DNA from: Symbiodinium microadriaticum | Taxonomy: Eukaryota; Sar; Dinophyceae; Suessiales; Symbiodiniaceae | NCBI GenBank assembly: GCA_001939145.1 | Contig: LSRX01000791.1 | Span: 80,650 to 144,649 of the forward strand | Reading direction: 5' to 3' | Length of the DNA: 64,000 nt | In this document: in pieces, positions 25,001-36,000 of the stretch | Position numbering within the stretch: position 1 is the stretch's first letter | How the letters are laid out: every line of letters begins with the position of its first letter | Notes under the pieces: generated by a model | Database searches by the model: none | Told to the model about the DNA's origin: nothing | The model's input: only the letters and a program-made list of their open reading frames with translations | Translations under genes and position numbers: made by a program

Positions 25001-26687
25001 AAGTCGTGAGTGAAAGCCTTATCACCCCTGCCCTTACCATTGCAGGCTTCGCGGCTCAATGGCCGCCAAGTGCGCCATCTCGTCATGCACCTCAGATGCA
25101 CGCGGCAGCGACTCTAACAGGAAAGGCTTAGGTGTCTGGTCCTCTGCGCCAAGCTGCTGGGAAAAGGCGTTCCCCGGTGTAGAGCCTCATAGAGAAGCGA
25201 ACCAAGGCAAGCAATTAGCTTCGATCATGACCAACATCGCTGAACTGGGTCCGGAACGTGTACAGTAGGCAGCCCAAGCTCCAAAGGTCTGCTACGCATC
25301 CTGGCAACCGACGAACGCCCACTTTACCCGAGCTCCTGCTCCTTTCCGTTACGGCATACGAAGAGTGCGAAGGACGGGAAACTGTGGAAGGCACGATCGG
25401 AATGGCACAAGACAGGCTATTGTCCAACTCACCAGCTGCTCTGAGTCTTGTCCTCCCGTAAGGATTCCCCAAGCGAGTTTTCGCTTGTTCTTCTCGCAAG
25501 CAAAGTCTGGTAGTTGCGTTAGCTGTCACATCTGACTGCCAAGAATCTCGACAGTTCGAAGGTCAACATAAGACAAGATATGCTGGTCGATGCTAGTCCC
25601 CGACCGGCAAAAGCAGATCGATAGCGTCATCGATCGCTCTTGAGAGGCTTCACACAAGATTCTGAAGCAAGCATCGACGACAGTCGCGAGCACAACGCCC
25701 AACGAACTGCAAAGCAAAGTCAGCCCGAGGGGACATTGCTTGGCGGCAGCAGTTACACGTGTTACACGGTTGCGATCACGTCTGAACAGGTGCTGCGCGG
25801 AGGCATTGGTACTCGTGCGCCCAGCCGAAATTACAGCCTTTGGTGACGTTTCCCGCGGTGCGCACTTTCGGCAGGCCGGGCCTCCGATCGATGCCGAATA
25901 CCTCATCATTAACAGCTCAGCCTGATCACCCACAGCGACCCACACATAGCCGCGAGACAGTTTTCGTTTAGCAGCAACACGAAACTGCTCAGACTGCCCA
26001 CCCTTTTCTGAAGGATGCAGGAGGCCTCGGTCCAGGCCCAGGATCACCTGTGCGCTGCCACGGCACGAATACTGGGTGGGAGTCATGCTCGCCTCTTGCA
26101 GAAGCTTATGCACCTGAACCTCGCATGTGAGCATGGGGGAAAGCCTCAGGGGCCCGAATATGGCGTGCACCAACACGAAGCCGACTGCGCTCACCTGCAA
26201 CAGATCCGTAGAGAGAGAAGCTGCTGATGTCTATGTGGCAGCACGGTGCGGCGCAAGATCTCGTCACTCTTTACAGATTCACATGCCTTTTCGCAACATG
26301 CCCGAGGTGCCATCAGAGACCCCCGCAGGCCTTCTTCTTCGTGTCCGAAGAGGAAGGCTTCCGCCGAGCCTTTGGCACTCTAGACCAGGTTGGAGGAGGA
26401 TCGTTAAGTTTTGGAGCGCACCCTTGAGGCTGTAGAAAAACTACCATTCTCTCTTGTCGATGGGACAGTGATGGGACTTGTCAAAACGAAATCATGCGGC
26501 TAGTTCTCAATTCGGAGACGAACCCTGGCAATTGACATGCTCAAGGCCTAAGGCCTGTGGAACTACCAAGCGATGCAATAGTTCCACTCATTTGGCTTGA
26601 ACCGGCATCTAATCAATTAACCTTGCTCCTCTTGCATCGGCCTGGACTTTGGAAAATGTGGGTAAGGCCGAAGTCGATCACGACGAC
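22029..26687 (-). CDS. Ser/Thr protein kinase exons (N-lobe not found)
   Basis: Four kinase landmarks appear in the correct order on the minus strand. (1) Exon 26622-26687, VVVIDFGLTHIFQSPGR, holds the Mg-binding DFG motif; AG|G precedes it and a GT donor follows. (2) Near 26270-26340, GSLMAPRACCEKAC fits the end of the activation segment (the usual MAPE is MAPR here). (3) Near 25245-25300, ADLWSLGCLLYTF is subdomain IX (DxWSxG). (4) The terminal exon 22029-22168, LLEIDPCRRMTATTALQHPF, is subdomain XI and ends in TAG. Dinoflagellate CDPK-like kinases share the VIDFGL...MAPE...WSLGC pattern. I could not find the glycine loop, the lysine or the HRD loop before the ankyrin gene's end at 27060, nor make clean joins between exons 2 and 3. 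It may be a truncated gene or a pseudogene. Confidence 0.6.
22930..23033 (-). repeat. interstitial telomere-like array (CCCTAAA-type)
   Basis: Decayed CCCTAAA units with inserts (CCCTAAAGCCCTTAAGACC and similar) lie in the long intron of the kinase gene or between its exons. Confidence 0.8.
23155..23242 (+). repeat. telomere-like TTTAGGG units, opposite orientation
   Basis: GGGTTTAGGGTTTCC and, 50 bases on, GGGTTTAGCGTTTAGGGGTT. The units are on the plus strand, opposite to the array about 125 bases to the left, so the two could form an inverted pair. Confidence 0.65.
23576..23700. repeat. three tandem ~45-bp units
   Basis: CCCCATGTACCGGCGGGATTC (23580), CCCCAATGTACGGGCGGGATTC (23623) and CCCCATGTACTGGCGGCTTCC (23668) are regularly spaced with diverged spacers. 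Confidence 0.7.
24255..24300 (+). repeat. short TTTAGGG-type tract
   Basis: GAGGTTTAGGGCTTTAGG and GGGTTTAGGGCTTTGGGG, a small decayed telomere-like tract. Confidence 0.6.
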
Positions 26688-26812
26688 CTGCGCCAAAGCT
26701 TCCGACAAGGAACAGTGCCCTGGTCCAACCGTGCTGGAATCAAAGGATCTGCTTCTGATTCAGGAGCTCTGCTGCCATCTGCAGTCTCTGCTCTTAGCAG
26801 CCTTCGGCACGC

Positions 26813-26846
<34 letters not shown>

Positions 26847-27059
26847 CCTTCCTCTTCAGCCCGTGGACATGCGTAGCTGTCAAAGACCGCTGGAACTACC
26901 CACCTGTTTTACATCTTTCGGCGCGTGCACGAGTGTGTCCAGACCGTTTCTCTGGAGACATAAGGTGTGAAGCGCGGTAGTCAGTATTCGTATCTGTACA
27001 AGAATGCAGACCCGCCGGCTGCAAACTGACTGTTGAAAAGCAAGGAGGGGAGAACTTTC

Positions 27060-30000
27060 TCAAGGGCAACAAAGAGATTTGGGATTAAAATTCGAGGATA
27101 ACCGTCTTCTCGCCAAGTCGCCTGCATTGTTGCCTCGGCTGTTTGGGAGCATCGGGTCACCATTTGCCTCTAAGAGCAGCTGAACCAACTGCTCGCGACC
27201 GAGGAGTGATGCAACTCCCAGGGCCGTGGAGCTCGCCTCTGCCGCAAAGACTTCCACCAAAGCCAGCTTCTCCCCTAATCGGAACCAGGGGAAAGTGGCG
27301 AAGAAGCGACAGAGAAGCTCGTAGACCCTTACGGGGCCTTGGGGGTGGCCTCCTTGGTTTACATCTGCCCCAGCTGCCAAAAGTATCTGCACATGCTCCG
27401 CGAGATTTGGATTGCCATTCGCAGAGATCGCCAACATGGACAAAGCTGCATGGCCGATGCCACATCCACGGCCATTCGGATCGGCCCGTGCCTGCAGTAA
27501 ACGCCGCACTACGGATGGCGGAGCGCACAGGGTGGTCGATAATGCCAAGGGTGTGAGGCCTCCAGGCTGCTGGCAAAAATTCGCGTCTGCCCGATGAAAT
27601 AACATCAAATCCACGGCTGCCACGCTGGTGCAGCAGCCAAGGGCTGGCATGCCGCCACGATTGCAAGAGTTCGGGTTGGCCCTGAGATTCAGGAGTTCCT
27701 GCACAATGCCGGGGTCATTGCAGTGGCTGACTGCCAAATGTAGAGGCGTCCAGCCCCGCGTCAGACCCACTTCCATGATGCCCGGCAGCTGCGGGTTCAG
27801 CTCCGCACCGGCTTTGGCCAGCCATCGGAGAGTCGCAGTATCTTCAGCCAGAACAGCACAGGCCGTGGCTACCATCCCAGTCTTCTGTTTGAGTGCAGAC
27901 TCCAGGGAGTCAAAGCCGAAGTATTTGGGGAAGGACTCCGGTGTCAGGCTCGGTGTGGGCAGCCCGAGAAGACGGCTCTTGCCTGCGAGGAGATAGCGGA
28001 AGAGCTGTGTTCGCTGCTTCGTTTGCTCCTCGATGCGCAGGCTCGCAATTTTTGATTCGAAAGCAGTCTGCATCACCTGAGCGACTCTGCTTCGATCGGA
28101 CTCCACGGTGAAGTAACCTTCATGCGCGCAAGCACGCACCCAGTGCACGGGCATGGAGAACCTTGCCAGGACGAAGCACGTAACTCTTGAGACGCTTCGA
28201 AAGAAAGCAAGACTAAGAAAAACCCAAAGTCCGGTTTGGACCCGAATACACTCCCAGCAACTCAGCATGGTCGCAGTCCTGGATCACGACGAAAGGTGCC
28301 TCGTTGTGGTGGGAAAGGAGATTGCACCAAATCTCCAGGCGACACCATCCCCTGTCAGAATCTGTTTCAGATGGATGGACAGCCCACCACATGCTACATC
28401 TCATTGCGAAACAGGCCCCAATGCACCTATTCAACCATGTGCAGTAGTTGCATTCAGTGTGGAGGTCGTTGTGCTGGAGCTGCGGGACCAAGGCGACGAA
28501 GAGCTTGCAGGTCTCGACGTAGAAGGGGATAGACTGGACTGCAAGCAGCACATCTCCCCTCATCTGCTCATCCTCCACGCCCTGCTCCTTGAGAGATACC
28601 GAGGGTGCGTGGCTTCTCTTGTACATGTGTTTGGGGGGAGAGGCCGTATTACAAAGCCACGACGAAAGCATGCCTGTTTTCTCCCCCCCCACCCCCCACA
28701 CACTTAGACATCCATCGCGCAGCCACTCTTCAATTGTTTATCAAGCACAGCTTGATGTATCTTGAAAGCATGAAGCTTTCAGGGGTTCCGGGGCCAATCA
28801 GGTCTCAAGGCTCATCTTGTATGCTCTGCAGATACTTGTGCTGTATAAGGCAACTTGAAACTTCAGACATGAAAACACGCAGGTACGTGGATTGAGCGTC
28901 CCAAATCCATATCACGACAAACTGGAAAGGTCTTCGTAGGGCAGTGCCTTCCAGAATGTCCACTGCCCCCCTGCAATCCAGAAATCGGTATTTCCTCTTG
29001 GCAACAGAGGTCCACACACACACACACGAAGCCGTCACGGCAAGAAAACAAGCAGGGTTGCAGGTGTTGCCAACATCCCGCTGAAAGCATCGCTACAAGG
29101 TTACGGTCGGTACTCCAATGGATGCCGGTAGTTCTCTGTTGAATACGCTGACCAGTGAAACTTCAAAAGTACATCGGTGCTTAAAGTGGAAATTTTCTCA
29201 AAGTACTGCTTGTGTTGACCGTTTTGGGTCAACCTGAAGTGACGTTTGTATAATGCAAATCGGCTGTGCGAAAGCCTTGACTTAATCGCCTGTTTGATGT
29301 CATCGATTATTCCGCATGCAGGGACCTCGAAGGCAGCTGACGTGCAGCCATATCCCAATCCTTGAGGCGGCAGGTCCTCGACCCAAAACTTGCGAAGTTG
29401 AACTTCAGGAGGATTGCGTTTCGGAGAAAGAGGAAGTTGAGAAGATTCTCCGTCATCGCCAGTGCCGGGAAGCGACATCTCAGTCGCATCCCGCTTCATG
29501 GCTACAGGTTAAGCACTGCACAAGTTTGGAAATGAGCTACAAGCAGACGAAAACGAGCACACGGGAATGACATACGGTCTTCCGCGATACAGACCAGCAA
29601 TAGTCAAATGGCAAAGGAGGCGGGCTTTGTACTCAAAAAGCCCGAAATGTGATCAACTGTACAGGATTAAATGGTAATTGGAGCTCGTAGATTCTGACTT
29701 TGCAAACGAGGCAGGAGTCGATAATCAAACCGACTGATTTCCAGTCCTGTGCCAACAAACTTCAGCCATTCAGCTTACGAACATCAATAGCAGGTATGTG
29801 CAAGGACAATTGGTTCATGGGTTTGACCGACGACTGAGATATTGCAGCCAGCCGAAGAAAAACTGCTACATCCAAGTGACTTGTGTAAAAGAAAACGACC
29901 CAGCTGGCCTTGTTGGGGTTAGGCTTGGTCGTAACATGCCACGGCAGTGGATGACGGTAGGTGCCGAATCTTCTCTTAAAGGCTTGCGTCCTGCGAAGTT

Positions 30001-33000
30001 CATCGTCCCATCTGGGTAAAGATCTCCCCGTGGGATCGGCACGATGTGTCACGGCAAGGTGCAGTTCAATGACTGCCACGTAACTGGCAATGATGGTCAG
30101 GGAATCAGGTGAAAGCTGACCAAACATGGTGCTGCCAGGTGCTGGTGCAAGATGGACTGTACCCCGTGGGAGCCAAACACTAGTGAAGGCAATCAGGAAA
30201 GAGTGAAACAGACCGAAGCTTCAAGACAGTTTTAAACAGTCTTGCGCGAAAGAATCTGAGCGACGATTAAATTGCACTTGGCTCTGTTGCCTCTTTTGAG
30301 ACGGGGAATGGACTGGACGAAATCAAGCATGAGCTTTGCTCGTTGTGTACAACAAACGTCTCTGCATAATGAACACTTTTGCTGTTTGCAGCAATAGTGT
30401 TGTGCCACAGAAAGATGATCATTCAATCGTTGCTTGGCACAAGAATGTGCAAAAGTAGCTTTGCTCGTTGTTGCAAAGACAATGGCCACCGTCGGTAGGA
30501 TCAAACTGTGGTGCTTGTACCACCACCTTGTTTCGCAACAGTCCTTGCTGATGCAGTTGATGCACAACAGTCTCGCTGTGGAGTAACCGTGAGAAATCCT
30601 CACGAATTAGGCTCGCGTTTGACATCGGTGATGCTGGCCGAGCCACGAACAGCATCTTCAATGCTGGGCCAATTGACTCCCCAATCATTGCCATCTCCCC
30701 ATCAAATGTGACAGGTCTGGGGGCTGCAACTTCAGCTTCGGTATTCATGGCTATCTGAGCACTGTGGGTGCTGGAAGGAACCCAGATCCGGTCGATTCTG
30801 CCGGCTGCTTCTCTAATAGCCCAGCGCTTGTCACCCGAAGGTGAATGCACCAAAGCATGAAACTTGCACAGGTGGCCTTCATGGACCGTGCTGGAGGACT
30901 TGCTTTTGTGGTGGGCGGTTCCAATGAACCCTCCGACCACTACTCCTGCACTGTTTTTTGTGCTATGATGCAACTTGGAAACAAACTCCAATTTGCACGG
31001 CTCGTAGTGTGCTTCCTGGGAAGCGGTGCCGTAGAAAGACAAAACCTCATCAGATTGGGAAAACCCTACAGGCCCTACAGCCTCAAGGCTGGACCTCAGC
31101 ACTCTGCCCAGGGTCAGGATACCAGTAAGGCCTTCGGCCGTGGTTCCATGTCCCCAAAGGTAGTAGCGGTTCGCCTGTTCCTCTGGCCCAGGCATGTGGG
31201 ATACCGGCAGCTCCCACACGTGCAATGCCTCTTGAGGCAACGCAAAAGCTTTTGCATCATGCTGAAAAATCTCCCTGTAGGGGATCCTGCTTGCCAACAC
31301 AGCTCTGGCCAGTATGACCATTTCTCGTTGGCCGATGGGAATGACCGGCAAGAACGGCTGCTCGGCTGGCCCGAAACGGGTTAGCAAAAACTGCAGCACT
31401 TCCTCAACATCCTGTTTGAGGATTCTGGTCATCGAAACAGAATACTGTCGTATCCACGCAACACGATCAGTATATCGGCGCATTGCGCTGTGCGGTATAA
31501 TAGGCCACTGATGCAGTTTGTGGACCGTTAAATAGTTCTCGTGATAATGCAGCACAAAGAACATATATGCAAGAAGAGGGGTCATTCCCTCTTCATAGTA
31601 ATCCACAGCGTTTCGGCCTTTGGCCCGCCGCGCAATTTGATCAATCAACTGCATGTTCGTACGTGCTGCGATGTGTTGCTCGAAACATCGGCTCATCATC
31701 CATCGGGCTCGTAGCAGAGCGCCGGGGTGGGCCTTTGGCACTCACGGGTGGATGCTTAGGCGGCGTAACAGGTGCCACGTTGTGGGGTGCAGGTGATACT
31801 GCAGTTGCCATGTTGTGTGGAGCAGTTGATGCAGCAGGTGCATCTGCACTGCTGGCTGCAGGGCTTCTAAAAGTCTAAAAGTTGTAAATTGTAAAACCTG
31901 TACAGGATCAGCTGACGGTGGTGGCCGGCTCAGTGGCGGCTGCGGCTTGGGTAGCACAGGCCTTTGTCCCGGTGCTGGATGCCATTGTCCAGGCGGCCGC
32001 TCAGGGCTTGCCGTAGGAACTGGCAGTGAGGCCGAAACCATTCTGATAGCAGGGCTCAGACTGGGCCGGGGTCGTGGTGGCCCGGGCTGATGCTCGATAA
32101 TCTTTACGGTGGCCGAGCAAGTGGCGCGTACAGGCTCAGGTCTCGGAGCGGCAGACGAAGGTCTCGAATGCAGGTCCAGGCCCGGATTTTCGAGAATGGT
32201 GATGCCTGCGATGTCGTCTGCGCGACCGACTGCGGCTTCGCTCACGACTCGTACGAGCCGGTGGGGTTGTCGCCGGTCTCGGCGACACATTTCGAAGAGG
32301 TAGAAGAGCTCGAGGAGGAGCGTGAGACACTGACAGGGCAAGCCGACCTTCGTTGGTGGCAGGTGTGGTCGAAACCACAATGCCCTCGCCTTGAGGACCA
32401 GATGGTCCTCCCTTGCCATAGAAATGAAAATGGTACTGCTGGGCCATGGCGCAACAGAAGTGTTGAAGCTGTGCTCACAACGTACGCTTGAGGCTGATCC
32501 AGCTCAACACAAATGTACTGACAGAGTGCAAAGTGTCACCACAGTGCACAAAACGACACAATCATTAAAACAGCCGATGAACAAAAATACTCTTGTGTTG
32601 CAACTTCACTGCAAAGCAGTCGCAGGAAATCCTGCCTGTACATGCAGTCGCTTCAGTTGCCGAAGTTGACCTGGTATTGCTTCAGGAGGCCATGTATACT
32701 GGCGAATCAAAGATGCACGGGAGAAAAAGCCAGAAGTTGCTAGTTTCCAAGAACCAACACTGGCAGGAGAACGGAGTTGCCAGGGTTGCTCTGGCATGTT
32801 AAAGGTTGCTGTACGAGCAGTGGCATCAATGGTAAATCCGAGCCACTGATGATCTGACACTCTTTCGAGGACAATCCCTTGATAAAAATGGGGATCACAA
32901 AAGTGCTGCATTTGCTGTGATTGCAATGCAGCTTTGGGCCCGAGTATCAGGCGATTGTCTACGTAACGGAGAAATAGCAGAGAGGAAGAAATCGCTGTAG

Positions 33001-36000
33001 GTAGAGACGAAAGAAATTGTCTCTCTGCCAGCAAAACAGGGAGGCCGGACAAGATGGGGGAAATTTGATTCCCAATACATGTCCCCTCGACTTGCAGCCA
33101 GCATTTCCCGGCTGCGGTGAATACCCCCGTGGAGAATGACAATTCCACTATGGAGGGCAAGTCCTGTACCCAGATTCTTTTGAGAGAAGACTTGGTTTTC
33201 CCTCGAGGCTGGCCAGGATGGCCAGATTTGGAAAGTAGGTCGATGGCCAGTACAGTGTGGCCTGTACGCTGGCTATACTCCTGCACGATGCAGTGTACGG
33301 CCTTCAAAATGTCAGCCCGAGGCACTGCGTTAAAGAATCCCACCAAATCGTCGTTCCACTCGACATCAGCTTCAGCCATATTTCGAGGCGAAGACCAATG
33401 CTCGTGGATAGCTTGCCATAATTGGAGCATCGACGAAAGACCCGGGTTGTCAGCATACAGAGTTTTGACTATAAGAGTCAAGGCAACAGATGCCAGCTCT
33501 AAAAGCTTGCTGCACAATGCTCCGGAATAAGAAATGATCGTTCGACCTTTGGTGAACTGTTTCTTGCGCTTCAAGAATACTGTGCCTCGTGGCAACTTCG
33601 CACTCTTGCAAAAACTCCAGGAGTACCGTCTGGAGAGGCACGAAGGAATTTGATCCAGCATCTTTGCTTGCCATTCATCTGGCGAGCCTTGCAAGCTCTT
33701 GAACACTGATGGATCACCCCATGTGTTGCATAGCCCACGAAGAAAAAAGCGAGGACAGAAACACACAACATGGTTGGGGCTATGATCCTCATTGTATAAA
33801 ACCAAGTCCTTGTGCAGTGCAGACTTGACTTTTTGAAGCATGGCCCAGTTCAACCGGGAGCCATGCTCTAATGCAACAACATGTTGTTGCCACTGCTTTG
33901 CACAAAAGTCCTCAAACATAGGATGTAAGGTGCTTGGTAGCCTGTGTCGTTTGAGCCACTGATCAAACAGAGCTCTGGGCTTGGCCATCCAATGATTCCG
34001 GCCAAGGAAGAAGGTGCTAGCAGCACTGGCCGAAAGGATATTGTTGCAACCAGGCAACAGAAGTTGATAATGCTCGAGGCCGGCAGCAACATGTCCGGAG
34101 GAGAAGCAACTCTCTCTGGAAGCTTGTTCCGGTACTTAGCACAAGGACATGGGACTGACTCCAGTTGAAAGTCAGGATCCCACATTGTTTCTTCCCAGAT
34201 TTGAAAATTGTGAAGAAATTCTTGAAGCTTTGATGTGGAGCCTCTCTGAGGCTGTTCCTGGGAACATGAAATGAAGGAAAAGATACTTGTATTGGAGAAT
34301 GAGCTTCTTCAACCACTGCTCACACTCCGACATAAAGCGGTCAGAAGACAATGGCAAGACACCCAGAGGTCTGGATGTTCTAGGCCAGTGCATGGTCTTT
34401 CGAAATTTGACCACTCTTTTCAACAAGCCTTGGACTCTCCCACGGTGAGGATTCTCAATGTTCCGACTGAGTTTGATGAGGGCATACACTTCCTCGTCAG
34501 CCGTTTTGTTGGATCGGAGAAGCTTCGAAGTTTCGAAGGCTGCTCTGGTACGGGATCCCAGCTTAAACGGTAATCCCCACGCAAACTCCCGAGAGTCCTT
34601 GATAACAAATTTCCGGCTGCGGCGATGCAGTCTTTTACGCAGCTTTCGCCACAATCGTAAGCCAAACGTCCCGTAAAGAGATATTCTTCGTTTGGAAGAA
34701 AGACGGAAGCGGAGAGCCGTCGTCTTGACGAGACTGGTCACTCGGGGGAAATTCAAAGGGGCTTCCCATTGAGCAATGAGTTCATGCTCAGCAATCCAAG
34801 CATTCTGGCAATTGTCATGCACCTGCGAAGGCACGACAGCAAACTGAAAAAGGTTGCTGTGTGAAGACCAGTACCGAAGGGACATCTCGGCATCCACAAA
34901 CTCCGTTCGTTGGAGTCTTCTATACACTGCCATGCGATTCAAACGTCGCTTGGCTATGCCGATGGCTGTGCTGCCGACATACAGCAAAGTCAATGGCTGA
35001 GAATAGCCTGCTCGAAAGCGACTGATCTCGAAGTCAACTTTAAAAATGCAGTAAACCGAGTTCGGTTTCTCAAACAATGAGTAGTGCAATGTGTCAGGAT
35101 GCACTCTGAACTGTTGCAACCTGCGGAGAATCCTGGACCGATGATTGTCCAGTTTAAACGAGGATCCGGGTGCTGCAAAATAGAACAACAACACCAAGCA
35201 CATCAGAGTGTGCACCCAGATCAATGGGGTCTTGGGAATGCCGTCCCCATGTTCCAGCATAAAAGCTGCTGCACTTCCAAGAGTACACACTGCCCATGCA
35301 AGTTGCTTACGACCTGCAAAGGGCTGTGTGTGCACCTGCTTGGCCTCTGTGGCTAGTCAGGCAGCTTCAAACTGACATGAGCCAATAACGTCGACAAAGT
35401 AGCAAAAGACATCTTGCTAGCATGGCTCTTCTGCAGGCCATACTTCATGGCTGTGTCTGCAAGATCCTGGCGATTGGCTTCCGAGGATTTGAAAATCAAG
35501 CAGACTTCGGCCACATGTTTCTTGAAAGCTGCGGCTTTGCCACGGAACTGGCTCTGATGCTTCTTGTCCACAGCATCTTGAGAGCTGGATGAAGGGACAG
35601 AACTGAGCTTGTTGGGAAGCTCCCTCTCCAGATCTGCTCTACAGGAGTCTTGGCAGAAGTGGTCGGCAGTGCAGGAGCCGTCGAGCTCGGTGCACTCTTC
35701 TGCTGCTTCTCCTTAACAGGAGTCAGAGCGATTTCTGCCTCTTCGAGCTTGCGCTTTACTTTGGCAAGCTGCTCGGTTTCAGGCGACTGCGAGCTGGACG
35801 AAGCAGTCGGGGGTGCTTTCGTCTTGATAGTTGAAACAGTTTCTCGCAGAAGAGGCTGCATAAAATCTCGCAGACTCTTTATGCTTGTCTGGGGGTGCCG
35901 GGCCATGCATATGAGCTGCCACGGCATCCAGATCGATTCGTTCTTGTCTGATATGGCGAAGCAAGTTCGAGACGAACACTGTTTCAGAAATCGACTTGAC

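Noticed and set aside
30845..31384. 179-codon plus-strand ORF
   Set aside because: Antisense shadow of the HGTT ORF of the retroelement.
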